Assembly: GCA_944338265.1 (NCBI GenBank)
Contig: CALVLO010000006.1
Location: 1-18,360 of the forward strand
Origin: an uncultured Clostridia bacterium
GTDB taxonomy: Bacteria; Bacillota; Clostridia; Christensenellales; Borkfalkiaceae
DNA length: 18,360 nt
Direction: 5' to 3'
Made by a program: the position numbers and the translations under genes. The notes under the pieces are model-generated. The model saw nothing but the letters and a program-made list of their open reading frames with translations. It was not told the origin of the DNA and made no database searches. Positions 8,834-16,623 of the stretch are shown piece by piece. Numbering within the stretch: position 1 is the stretch's first letter; each line of letters starts with the position of its first letter.

Positions 8834-9817
8834 TCACTCCTGATCGAGCAATTCCTGCCAAAATGCGGTGATATCCCCCCGCCCCTCTTTGATATAGCGG
8901 ATGGCGCTGGAGGGATGGCGGTTGAAGACGCCCGTTAAAAGATAGGCAAGATCGTACCCCCACACGGCGCCCTCGGCGCGCAGCTTTTGCATGTGCCCCT
9001 CTTCGAGGAATTTGAGGATATGGAGGAGCTTGTACTTGGGATTTTTGAGAAATCCGAGCAGGAGTTCGAGCGCGCAGTTGCCCGCGCCGCGCCCCATGCC
9101 GTTGACGGTCGCATCGAGGTAGTTGACGCCCGCCGCCACGCACTCGATGGTGTTGGCAAAGGCGAGGTTCTGGTTGTTGTGGGCGTGGATGCCGATCTCC
9201 TTGCCGTACTTATCGCCTGCTTCGAGGTACTTTGCGGCGAGGATGCGCATTTCCTCGGGATAGAGCGCGCCGTAGCTATCGACGATATAGATGGCTTTTG
9301 CGGGGCTCTTGCCGAGCATTTCGAGCGCGAGCGAGATCTCCTTTTCCGTCTCCTTGGAGATCGCCATGACGTTGACCGTCGTCTCATACCCGAGCTTATC
9401 GCAGTATTCGAGCATCTCGATGGCGGCGGGGATGGTGTTGATATAGGTGGCGACGCGGTACATATTGAGGATGGAATCTGACTTTTTGCAGATATCGCGG
9501 CGGAAATTGCACCGCCCCACATCCGCCATGCAGGCGAGCTTCATCGCCGTCTTGTTCTCCCCGAGCACGCGCGCAAGATCTTGCTCGCGGCAGAACTTCC
9601 ACGCGCCGAATTTGGCGGGATCGAACAGGTCGCGGTCGGCTTTATAGCCGAGCTCCATATAGTCGACGCCCGCCGCGGCGTTTGCCGCAAAGAGGGCGCG
9701 GACGAAATCGTCCGAGAAGCGGAAATCGTTGACGAGCCCGCCGTCGCGAAGGGTGGCATCGATGACTTTGATGGCGGGACGGAAGGAAAGCAGCGTCCCC
9801 GGTGTTTCTTTTGGCAT
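8834..9817 (-). CDS. HMGL-like (DRE-TIM) aldolase-domain protein at the end of the his operon
   Basis: A 327-residue TIM-barrel enzyme of the HMG-CoA lyase/4-hydroxy-2-oxovalerate aldolase superfamily. It has the signature DATLRDGG (20-27; Asp20 metal ligand, Arg24), the metal-binding HAHNN (211-215) and the glycine loop GMGRGAGN (240-247). These enzymes use a divalent metal to make or break a C-C bond next to a carbonyl. The substrate is unknown: the protein is shorter than isopropylmalate or homocitrate synthases and lacks an obvious regulatory domain. AAGGAG lies 9 nt before the ATG. It starts 66 nt after hisIE with no terminator visible between, so it probably shares the his transcript. 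Family members are often annotated only as aldolase catalytic domain proteins. Confidence 0.82.
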   Translation of the reverse strand: MPKETPGTLLSFRPAIKVIDATLRDGGLVNDFRFSDDFVRALFAANAAAGVDYMELGYKADRDLFDPAKFGAWKFCREQDLARVLGENKTAMKLACMADVGRCNFRRDICKKSDSILNMYRVATYINTIPAAIEMLEYCDKLGYETTVNVMAISKETEKEISLALEMLGKSPAKAIYIVDSYGALYPEEMRILAAKYLEAGDKYGKEIGIHAHNNQNLAFANTIECVAAGVNYLDATVNGMGRGAGNCALELLLGFLKNPKYKLLHILKFLEEGHMQKLRAEGAVWGYDLAYLLTGVFNRHPSSAIRYIKEGRGDITAFWQELLDQE

Positions 9818-9883
9818 ATGAAAAATACTCCTTGCGTTTGCGGCTGCCTGCGCACGGGGCGCCGGACAAGCCGCGGGTGTGCT

Positions 9884-10489
9884 TTATTTGTGCCTGCGTT
9901 TGAGCTCGGTGCACACATCGGCGAGCGAGACACCCTTTTGCTCCATGAGCACGAGCAGATGGTAGGCAAGGTCTGCGATCTCGCGGGTGAGGTCCTCTTT
10001 ATCTTCATTCTTGGAGGCGATGACGACTTCCACCGCCTCTTCGCCCATCTTCTTGGCGATCTTATCGACGCCGCGCCCGAAGAGATAGGCGGTGTACGAG
10101 CCCTCTACGGGGTTGTTTTTGCGGTCTTTGACGACGCGCACGAGCTCGCCGAGGAAGGTGAGCCCGCCCCGCTCGCTCTCGACGGCGGGATCGTGGAAGC
10201 AGCTGCGCGCGCCCGTGTGGCAGGCGGCGCCCGTCTGCTCGATCCCGAGCAGGAGGCAATCGCGGTCGCAATCGAAGGAGGCGGAGACGACCTTTTGGAC
10301 GTGCCCGCTCGTCTCCCCTTTCTTCCAGAGTTTTTGGCGGGAGCGGCTGTAATAGTGCGCGTAGCCCGTTTGCAGCGTCTTTTCGAGCGCCTCGGCGTTC
10401 ATGTACGCCTGCATGAGCACTTCGCCCGTCTCGTAATCCTGCGCGATGGCGCAGATGAGCCCGTTTTGATCAAACTTCACGTTTTCCAT
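9884..10489 (-). CDS. hisIE: Bifunctional phosphoribosyl-AMP cyclohydrolase / phosphoribosyl-ATP pyrophosphatase
   Basis: Catalyses histidine steps 2 and 3: HisE hydrolyses PR-ATP to PR-AMP, and HisI opens the purine ring. The 201-residue protein carries HisI first (about 1-110), with the metal motif DCDRD (73-77) and cysteines 74, 90 and 97 as zinc ligands. HisE follows (about 113-200), with EEAVEVVIASKNED and EIADLAYH helices. The ATG at 10489 is set by GGAGG 6 nt upstream, and the HisI family begins there. A longer open frame runs back over hisF out of frame and is not used. It overlaps the end of hisF by 20 nt, the largest overlap in this operon. Confidence 0.96.
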   Translation of the reverse strand: MENVKFDQNGLICAIAQDYETGEVLMQAYMNAEALEKTLQTGYAHYYSRSRQKLWKKGETSGHVQKVVSASFDCDRDCLLLGIEQTGAACHTGARSCFHDPAVESERGGLTFLGELVRVVKDRKNNPVEGSYTAYLFGRGVDKIAKKMGEEAVEVVIASKNEDKEDLTREIADLAYHLLVLMEQKGVSLADVCTELKRRHK

Positions 10490-11255
10490 AATTTTCCTCC
10501 ATGCGGACGGGAACGCCCCGCTCCGCGAGATATCCTTTGAGTTCGCGCATGCCGATGATCCCGAAGTGGAAGAGGGATGCCGCGAGCGCCGCATCCGCCT
10601 TGCCGGCGGTGAGCACATCGTAAAAATCCTGCATGCTGCCCGCCCCGCCCGAGGCGATCACGGGCACGTTTACTGCCTCTGCCGCAAGGCGGGTGAGTTC
10701 GAGATCGTACCCCGCCTTGGTGCCGTCGCGGTCCATGCTCGTGAGCAGCACTTCGCCCGCGCCGCGCCTGACGCCCTCTGCGATCCATTCGAGCGCATCC
10801 AGCCCCGTGTTCACCCTGCCGCCGTTGAGATAGACCTCGTACCGACCGCCTTCGCCGCGCTTGGCATCGACGGCGAGCACGACGCACTGCCGACCGAACT
10901 GCATGGCTGCCTCGGTGATGAGCTCGGGCGAGCGGATGGCGGCGGAATTGACGGCGATCTTATCTGCCCCGCAGGCGAGCATGCGGCGGAAATCCGCGAC
11001 GGTGCGCATCCCGCCCCCGACGGTGAGCGGGAGAAAGACCTGCTCGCTCGCCCGTGAGATGACATCCCACATGGGGCTCTCGCCGCGGTAGCTCGCGGTG
11101 ATATCGAGAAAGACGATCTCGTCCGCGCCGAAGGCGTTGTAGAGCTTTGCCGTTTCGACGGGATCGCCCGCATCCACGAGGGATAAAAAATTCACCCCTT
11201 TGACGACGCGCCCGTCCTTTAAGTCCAGACATGGTATCAGCCTTTTTGCGATCAC
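10470..11255 (-). CDS. hisF: Imidazole glycerol phosphate synthase, cyclase subunit
   Basis: HisF takes ammonia from HisH and PRFAR to give imidazole glycerol phosphate and AICAR. The 261-residue (beta/alpha)8 barrel has catalytic Asp11 in CLDLKDG and Asp130 in VDAKRG, plus the phosphate-binding loops VGGGMR (79-84) and ASGGAG. Length is normal, about 250-260. Its ATG overlaps the stop of hisA by ATGA, and its own end overlaps hisIE. It acts as a complex with HisH, encoded two genes upstream. Confidence 0.97.
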   Translation of the reverse strand: MIAKRLIPCLDLKDGRVVKGVNFLSLVDAGDPVETAKLYNAFGADEIVFLDITASYRGESPMWDVISRASEQVFLPLTVGGGMRTVADFRRMLACGADKIAVNSAAIRSPELITEAAMQFGRQCVVLAVDAKRGEGGRYEVYLNGGRVNTGLDALEWIAEGVRRGAGEVLLTSMDRDGTKAGYDLELTRLAAEAVNVPVIASGGAGSMQDFYDVLTAGKADAALAASLFHFGIIGMRELKGYLAERGVPVRMEENYGKREV

Positions 11256-11959
11256 CTTGCCACCTCGCGCGCCTCTTTGAGCGAGAGCGTGCCCGCATAC
11301 AGCGCCCTGCCGAGGATGACCCCGTACACGCCCTGCGCCCTGAGCGCGCGGACATCCTCGATGCCGCGCACCCCGCCCGAGGCGATGATGTTCAGCCCCG
11401 TTTCGCCCATGCGCACCGTCTCCTGAACGTTGACGCCCGTGAGCGCGCCGTCCCTGCCGATATCGGTAAACACCGCATCTTGGATGCCGAGCGCCTTGGC
11501 TTCGCAGCCGAACTCGAAGGCATCCTTATCGGCGAGCTGCGTCCAGCCGCGCACGGCAAGGCGCCCCTCTTTGGCATCGATGCCCGCGACGATCTTGCCG
11601 CCGTACTTCTCCGCCGCCGCGTACAGCACTTCGGGATGCTCGGCGCACACGGTGCCGAGGACGACGCGGTCTGCCCCCGCGCGGAAGCGGCGGGCGATCT
11701 CTGCCATCGAGCGGAGCCCCCCGCCCGACTGCACGGGAAGCCCTACTTTGGCGATGCGTTCGAGCACCTTTTCGAAGCCGCCCTCCTCGCCGAACGCGCC
11801 CGAGAGATCGACGACGTGCAAGATCTCGGCGCCCTCATCCGCCCAGCGCTTGGCGCAATCGACGGGGTCGCCGTAATCGGTGACCTGATCGCGCTTTCCG
11901 TACAAAAGGCGCACCGCGCGCCCGCCGAGAACATCGATCGCAGGATAGAGTTTCATCAT
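11252..11959 (-). CDS. hisA: ProFAR isomerase
   Basis: HisA converts ProFAR to PRFAR by an Amadori rearrangement. The 235-residue half-barrel repeat protein has Asp9 in PAIDVLGG, Asp128 in AGIDAK and Thr165 in TDIGRDG, matching the known catalytic residues. The phosphate loops are QSGGGLR (77-83) and ASGGV. Two consecutive ATG codons are possible; the first overlaps the hisH stop as ATGA and is chosen. It is a paralogue of the neighbouring hisF. Confidence 0.96.
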   Translation of the reverse strand: MMKLYPAIDVLGGRAVRLLYGKRDQVTDYGDPVDCAKRWADEGAEILHVVDLSGAFGEEGGFEKVLERIAKVGLPVQSGGGLRSMAEIARRFRAGADRVVLGTVCAEHPEVLYAAAEKYGGKIVAGIDAKEGRLAVRGWTQLADKDAFEFGCEAKALGIQDAVFTDIGRDGALTGVNVQETVRMGETGLNIIASGGVRGIEDVRALRAQGVYGVILGRALYAGTLSLKEAREVAR

Positions 11960-12546
11960 GACCTCATAAAATTGCGCAGGAGCTGCAAGCCCGCCTCCCC
12001 GCTCTTTTCGGGGTGGAACTGCACGCCGAAGACGTTATCCTTCCCCACGGCGGAGGCAAACGTGCGGTAATACTCCGTGGTGCCGAGCGTAAATTCTTCC
12101 GCCGTATCTGCAAAATAACTGTGTACAAAATAGAAGCGCGTGCCCGCGGGGATGCCCGCAAAGAGCTGCCCGCGCATATTATCTACGCCGTTCCAGCCCA
12201 TGTGCGGGATCTTGCCCTGCGTGAAGGGAACGACGCGCCCCTTGACGAGCCCGAGCCCCGCAAAGACGCCCTCTTCCTCGCTCTCTTCGAGCAGAAACTG
12301 CATGCCGAGGCAGATGCCGAGCACGGGCGTGCCCGCCGCCGCACGGCGCTTGATATAGCCGTCCAGCCCGCGCGCACGCAAATTGCGCATGCCCGCGCCG
12401 AAGCTCCCCACGCCCGGGAGGATGAGCTTTTCGCACCCGTTCAGCTGCGCCGCCTCTGCCGTTACAACGCCCGCGCCGCCCAGATACTCGATGGCTTTGA
12501 GCACCGAGCGGAGGTTGCCCATGCCGTAATCGAGAATGCCGATCAT
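11956..12546 (-). CDS. hisH: Imidazole glycerol phosphate synthase, glutaminase subunit
   Basis: A class I glutamine amidotransferase that supplies ammonia to HisF. The 196-residue protein has the triad Cys79 (GICLGMQ), His178 and Glu180 (FHPEKS), and the PGVGSFG oxyanion strand (44-50). The start MIGILDYGMGN at 12546 fits the family and overlaps the hisB stop as ATGA. The upstream in-frame extension of 21 codons lies inside hisB and is rejected. Confidence 0.97.
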   Translation of the reverse strand: MIGILDYGMGNLRSVLKAIEYLGGAGVVTAEAAQLNGCEKLILPGVGSFGAGMRNLRARGLDGYIKRRAAAGTPVLGICLGMQFLLEESEEEGVFAGLGLVKGRVVPFTQGKIPHMGWNGVDNMRGQLFAGIPAGTRFYFVHSYFADTAEEFTLGTTEYYRTFASAVGKDNVFGVQFHPEKSGEAGLQLLRNFMRS

Positions 12547-13121
12547 TCGAGCATCCCCTTGGAGGAAGGGACGGCATCCGAGACGATCTTCACCGCGTCG
12601 CGGAGGCACAGGGCGAGCGCCTTGAAGATCGCCTCCGCCTCGTGATGGCGGTTGCCCGCATGCAGCAGCCTGACATAGAGGTTGCAGCCCGCGTGTGCGG
12701 TGAAGGCGCGCAGAAATTCTTCCACGAGCTCCATATCGAAGCTGCCCACCTTCCCCGTGAGCATCTCCTCGAAGATGAGCGCGGACCTGCCCGAAAAATC
12801 GACGGCGACCTGCGCAGCGACGTCATCCATCGGCACGATATGATCGGCAAAGCGGGCGATGCCGCGCTTCTCGCCGAGCGCCTCGCGCACGCAGCTGCCG
12901 AGCGCGATGCCGACATCTTCCACCGTATGATGGGCGTCTACTTCGAGATCGCCCTTGCAGGTGAGCGACAGATCCAGCCTGCCGTGCACGGCGAGCAGGG
13001 TGAGCATGTGATCGAAAAATCCGACGCCCGTTGCTACCTGCGCGCTGCCCGCCCCGTCCAGACAGAGCGAGAGCGCGATCTGCGTCTCCTTTGTGTTGCG
13101 CGTGAGGTTTGCCCTTCTCAT
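12543..13121 (-). CDS. hisB: Imidazoleglycerol-phosphate dehydratase
   Basis: Dehydrates imidazole glycerol phosphate to imidazole acetol phosphate. The 192-residue protein has the metal-ligand motifs HHTVED (64-69) and HHEAEA (159-164) and the FFDHML segment (35-40). It is the single-domain dehydratase; the histidinol-phosphatase domain fused in enterobacteria is absent. The ATG at 13121 overlaps the hisD stop as ATGA. Confidence 0.96.
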   Translation of the reverse strand: MRRANLTRNTKETQIALSLCLDGAGSAQVATGVGFFDHMLTLLAVHGRLDLSLTCKGDLEVDAHHTVEDVGIALGSCVREALGEKRGIARFADHIVPMDDVAAQVAVDFSGRSALIFEEMLTGKVGSFDMELVEEFLRAFTAHAGCNLYVRLLHAGNRHHEAEAIFKALALCLRDAVKIVSDAVPSSKGMLE

Positions 13122-14398
13122 GCCTTGCCCTCCTTGGCGAGCCGCAGCGCCACGGCGTTTGCGTGCGCGTGCAGCCCTTCGCTCTCCGCAAGGCGGATGA
13201 TATCCGCCCCGTCTGCAAAGAGCGCCTCCTTTGTATAGGAAATGACGCTCATCTTGCGCGTGAAAACATCTTCGTTGAGTACTTGGAAAAAGCGGGCGCT
13301 GCCCGAAGTGGGCAGGATATGATCGGGCCCCGCAAAATAGTCGCCGACGGGTTCGGGCGTGTAGCCGCCCATGAACACCGCGCCCGCATTCCTGATCTTG
13401 GGCAGGAGCGCGGCGGGATCTTTGACATACAGTTCGAGGTGCTCGGGCGCGATCTCGTTGGCGAGCGCGCATGCCGCATCGAGCGTATCCACGACGATGA
13501 TGCCGCCGCCCCCCTCGACGGAGGCGCGGGCGATGTTCTCGCGCGGGAGCGCCTTCAGCTGCGCCTCTACCTCGGCGGCGACGCGCTCTGCAAGCTGCGA
13601 GGAGGTGGTCACGACGATGGCGCGGGCGAGCGCATCGTGCTCCGCCTGCGATAAAACGTCCGCCGCCACATAGGCGGGGCAGGCGCTCTCATCCGCCACG
13701 ATGAGGATCTCGCTCGGGCCCGCGAGCATATCGATGCCCACCTGCCCGTACACTTCCTTCTTGGCGAGGGTGACGTAGATATTGCCGGGACCTGCGATCA
13801 CATCCACCTTGGGCACGCTCTCGGTGCCGTATGCGAGCGCCGCGACCGCCTGCGCGCCGCCGCACTTGTATACCTCCGTCACACCGCACGCCCTGCACGC
13901 CGCAAGCGTATAGGGCGAGATGACCCCGCCCTTTGCGGGGGTGACGACGACGATGCGCTCCACGCCCGCCGCCTTGGCGGGGAGGACGCCCATCAGCACG
14001 GAGGAAGAGAGCGGCGCGGTGCCGCCCGGCACATAGATGCCCGCCCGTTCGACGGGGCGCACGACGTAGCCCGTCGTCCTGCCGCCATGCTCGCACACGG
14101 TATCTCTGCGCCCGCCGCGGACATGGTAGGCATAGATGTTGCCAATCGCCTTCTCCAAACTCGCGAGCCAATCTTTGCCGACGGCGGCACAGGCAGCCTC
14201 GAACTCCGCCTCGCCGACGCGGAAATTTTCCTTGGTGAGGGTGGTGGCATCCAGCTTTTGCTCATAGGCGAACACCGCCGCATCCCCCCCGTCGCGCACG
14301 GCGGAGACGATCTCTTTGACGGCGGAAAGCTCCTTCCCGCGCGCCTCGAAGGTGCGCGCCACGAGCCCGCGGCACGTCTCCCGCGAATAGATCTTCAT
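13118..14398 (-). CDS. hisD: Histidinol dehydrogenase
   Basis: Carries out the last two oxidations, histidinol to histidine, with NAD and zinc. The 426-residue protein has zinc ligands at the expected places: Gln251 and His254 (SQAEHDA), Asp353 (VGDYFAGPDH) and His412 (GLHAHANA). The catalytic pair is Glu319-His320 (APEHLELY). The IYVPGGTAPL loop (121-130) is also typical. The ATG at 14398 has GGAGG 7 nt upstream and overlaps the hisG stop by ATGA. The frame stays open far upstream, antisense to nothing but through hisG and hisZ in another frame; that part is not coding. Confidence 0.97.
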   Translation of the reverse strand: MKIYSRETCRGLVARTFEARGKELSAVKEIVSAVRDGGDAAVFAYEQKLDATTLTKENFRVGEAEFEAACAAVGKDWLASLEKAIGNIYAYHVRGGRRDTVCEHGGRTTGYVVRPVERAGIYVPGGTAPLSSSVLMGVLPAKAAGVERIVVVTPAKGGVISPYTLAACRACGVTEVYKCGGAQAVAALAYGTESVPKVDVIAGPGNIYVTLAKKEVYGQVGIDMLAGPSEILIVADESACPAYVAADVLSQAEHDALARAIVVTTSSQLAERVAAEVEAQLKALPRENIARASVEGGGGIIVVDTLDAACALANEIAPEHLELYVKDPAALLPKIRNAGAVFMGGYTPEPVGDYFAGPDHILPTSGSARFFQVLNEDVFTRKMSVISYTKEALFADGADIIRLAESEGLHAHANAVALRLAKEGKA

Positions 14399-15021
14399 AC
14401 AAGCACCTCCCTGAGCCCCGCGATGAGGGGCAGGATCTCGGCAGCTTTGGTTTTGAAGCTGACCTTGTTGGCGACGAGGCGCGCCGTGATGCCCGTAAAC
14501 ACCTCTTCGAGCACGACGAGCCCGTTCGCTTTGAGGGTGGAGCCCGTTTGCACTACGTCTAAAATGACATCCGCAAGCCCCGTGACGGGCGCGAGCTCGA
14601 TGGAGCCGTGCAGCGGGATGATCTCGATCTCCTCCCCCCGTTCCGCAAACACCTGTTTTGCGGTGTTCACATATTTGGTCGCCACGCGGAGATGCGCGTT
14701 GGTGAGCACATCCTTGCGCGCGGGATAGCCCGCGATGCAAAGGCTGCATGCGCCCATTTTCAGATCGAGCACCTCGTAGAGTTCGCGCCCCTCCTCGATG
14801 AGCGTATCCTTGCCCGCGATGCCGAGATCGGCGACGCCCGCCTCCACATACACGGGGACGTCTGCGGGCTTTACGAGGAAGAAGCGGTATTGCCCGCCGC
14901 CGCTCTCCAACACGAGCTTGCGGGTATCTTCGGCGAGCACCGCCGTATCCACACCGCACTTTTGCAAAAGTTCGGCGCTCTTTTCGGCGAGCCTGCCCTT
15001 GGGCAGCGCAAACGTGATCAT
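14395..15021 (-). CDS. hisG: ATP phosphoribosyltransferase, short-form catalytic subunit
   Basis: First step of histidine synthesis, joining ATP and PRPP. The 208-residue protein is the short HisG form without the C-terminal regulatory domain: start MITFALPKGRLAEK, GVADLGIAGKDTLIE (about 60-75) and the PRPP loop LDVVQTGSTLKANGL near residues 155-170. The short form is active only as a hetero-octamer with HisZ, which is encoded immediately upstream with a 4-bp overlap. It is likely feedback-inhibited by histidine through HisZ. Confidence 0.96.
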   Translation of the reverse strand: MITFALPKGRLAEKSAELLQKCGVDTAVLAEDTRKLVLESGGGQYRFFLVKPADVPVYVEAGVADLGIAGKDTLIEEGRELYEVLDLKMGACSLCIAGYPARKDVLTNAHLRVATKYVNTAKQVFAERGEEIEIIPLHGSIELAPVTGLADVILDVVQTGSTLKANGLVVLEEVFTGITARLVANKVSFKTKAAEILPLIAGLREVLV

Positions 15022-16190
15022 GTTTTTTGCACCCCCTTCTTGGTGACGAAGTAGTGTTGCTTTGCGGCGATGGCGGCAAGCGCATCCCTGCCGTACTCTG
15101 CCGCGAGCACGGCGCGCATACCCTCTGCGGCGAGCTTTGCCGAAAGCGCATACGCCTCGCGCTCCGCTCCCCGCTCGCAGCCGACGGCGGCATCGAGCAC
15201 GGGCGCGGAAGGGAGGTTGCCCTGCCGCTCGAGCGCGACGAGCACCCGCTTGAGCCCCATCGCGAACCCCACGGCGGGGATGTGTTTGCCGAAGCCATCG
15301 GCAAGCGTATCGTACCGCCCGCCCGAGAGCACGGGCACGCCGAGCTCGCGCACGAAGCCCGAGAAGACGACGCCCGAATAGTAGGAGAGGCGCTTTACCG
15401 TGCCGAGATCGAAACAGACGCTCTTTTCGTAGCCCATATCGGTGAGGATGCGCTCCACTTCCCGAAGGTGGGCGATGGCGGCGCGTGCCTCTTTGCTCTC
15501 AGTAAGCGCTTCGGCGCGGTCGAACACCTCCCTGCCGCCGAACAGCGCGGGCAGCGCACGCACCGCATCGAGCGTGGAACGCCCCGCTCCCGCCGAAGAG
15601 AGCACGCGCTCGGCATTGAGCCCGTCTTTGGCGTTGATGTGGCGGCGCACCTCCTCCGCCTGTGCGGCGGTCAGCCCGCTGTCGTGCAAAATGCCCTTGA
15701 AGTAGCCGACGTGCCCCACCTCCACGATGAGATCGCAGATGCCGACGGCGCGCGCGCAGTCAACGGCAAAGGCGATGGTCTGCGCATCCGAAAAGGCGCC
15801 GCACTCGCCGAGGCGCTCCACGCCCGCCTGAAAGATCTCGCGGCTCTTCAGCCCGCCCGCATTCTGCGCATCCCACTTATCGGCAAAATAGTAGAGGCGC
15901 GCCTGCTCCCGTCCGAGCTTGGTCGCCGCGATGCGGGAGATGGAGAGCGTTGCATCGGGACGGAGCACCAAGAGCTTGCCGTCGCCGTCCGTAAATTTGA
16001 ACATGCGCTCTTCGGGGAGCGCGCTCTCGATCTGCGAATAGGTATCGTAATAGTCGACCGCGGCGGAGAGCACGGGCTCGTACCCGCTGTGCTCGAAGAG
16101 AAATGCGAGCCGCTCTTTGATCTGATTGAGGATCCTGCACTCGGGGGGCAGGATATCCTGCATGCCCGTGGGAAGTTTGCGGAAGGTCAT
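15018..16190 (-). CDS. hisZ: ATP phosphoribosyltransferase regulatory subunit
   Basis: HisZ is a catalytically dead histidyl-tRNA-synthetase paralogue that activates short HisG and senses histidine. The 390-residue product shows the class II synthetase motif 2-like segment MFKFTDGDGKLLVLRPDATLSISRI (split near residues 63-87). It also has an FQAGVERLG segment and SGGRYDTL near residue 290. Pairing with a short hisG directly downstream separates it from a true hisS. It is the first gene of the operon, with GGGAGAGG just before the ATG and a short 5' leader of about 20 nt. Confidence 0.94.
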   Translation of the reverse strand: MTFRKLPTGMQDILPPECRILNQIKERLAFLFEHSGYEPVLSAAVDYYDTYSQIESALPEERMFKFTDGDGKLLVLRPDATLSISRIAATKLGREQARLYYFADKWDAQNAGGLKSREIFQAGVERLGECGAFSDAQTIAFAVDCARAVGICDLIVEVGHVGYFKGILHDSGLTAAQAEEVRRHINAKDGLNAERVLSSAGAGRSTLDAVRALPALFGGREVFDRAEALTESKEARAAIAHLREVERILTDMGYEKSVCFDLGTVKRLSYYSGVVFSGFVRELGVPVLSGGRYDTLADGFGKHIPAVGFAMGLKRVLVALERQGNLPSAPVLDAAVGCERGAEREAYALSAKLAAEGMRAVLAAEYGRDALAAIAAKQHYFVTKKGVQKT

Positions 16191-16219
16191 GTTCCTCTCC
16201 CGATGATTTTCTTATCCAT

Positions 16220-16249
16220 ATTATATCATCGCATTGCATAAAAAGTCAA
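16220..16249 (-). promoter_or_regulatory. Promoter of the histidine operon
   Basis: On the minus strand, TTGACT (16244-16249), an 18-bp spacer, then a perfect TATAAT (16220-16225) preceded by TGA. The start site should be near 16213, only about 23 nt from the hisZ ATG. That leaves no room for a T-box or leader-peptide attenuator. Confidence 0.8.
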
Positions 16250-16437
16250 TAAAATGCGGGGGTAAAACGCACCTTGGCGCATAAAACCGTATATGCGGCG
16301 CATAAGTGCGGCGCTTTTGCATGAACGCCTTTGCGCGGGGGACGGCGCGGGAAAACGCCGCAGGACGCACCGCAGCGCCCCTTTTGCCGCGGCAAACACA
16401 AACCGACGAAAAAACGGGACACCTTTTTAATTTGATA

Positions 16438-16447
16438 TTTGTCGAAA
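16438..16447 (+). promoter_or_regulatory. Spo0A-box-like site
   Basis: TTTGTCGAAA contains a perfect TGNCGAA core, the 0A box of Firmicutes. A one-mismatch copy, CGACGAA, lies at 16404-16410. The nearest genes are the his promoter (about 190 bp) and the end of sigF, so the target is unclear. A 7-bp core can occur by chance. Confidence 0.3.
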
Positions 16448-16471
16448 TACAAAATAGAAATGATAAAAAAT

Positions 16472-16517
16472 CGGCAAAATCTGCGCTTTTTGCGTGAAAA
16501 ACGGCGCATTTTTGCCG
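16472..16517 (-). terminator. Long hairpin with a T tract, terminator-like or small RNA
   Basis: CGGCAAAATCTGCGC (16472-16486) pairs imperfectly with GCGCATTTTTGCCG (16504-16517). On the minus strand the stem is followed by ATTTTTT. It lies downstream of the clear sigF terminator, so it may be a second terminator or the end of a short unannotated minus-strand RNA. Confidence 0.4.
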
Positions 16518-16587
16518 AGATGCGGCTCTCTATTATTTCGATAACTTTCGAAACGATGCGATTTGAAAACAAGCCGAGGGGCAGGTC

Positions 16588-16615
16588 AAAAGCGCCGCGG
16601 CGTATGCCGCGGCGC
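16588..16615 (-). terminator. Intrinsic terminator of the spoIIA operon
   Basis: A perfect 10-bp stem GCGCCGCGGC/GCCGCGGCGC (16592-16601 and 16606-16615) with a 4-nt loop, followed by TTTT on the minus strand, 8 nt after the sigF stop codon. Confidence 0.88.
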
Positions 16616-16623
16616 GCTGCCGA

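Larger units (their letters stand above)
16250..16587. other. Gene-free interval between sigF and the his operon
   Basis: No coding frame here looks real: the frames on either strand have no ribosome binding site and no family resemblance. The part nearest the his promoter is GC-rich, with a repeated TGCGGCGC. The middle (about 16425-16470) is AT-rich and holds a Spo0A-box-like site. A long hairpin lies at 16472-16517, listed separately. Confidence 0.6.

Noticed and set aside
14399..15304. Upstream extension of the hisD frame
   Set aside because: It runs through hisG and hisZ in another frame with Arg/Ser-rich noise. HisD begins at the ATG at 14398 with a good ribosome binding site.
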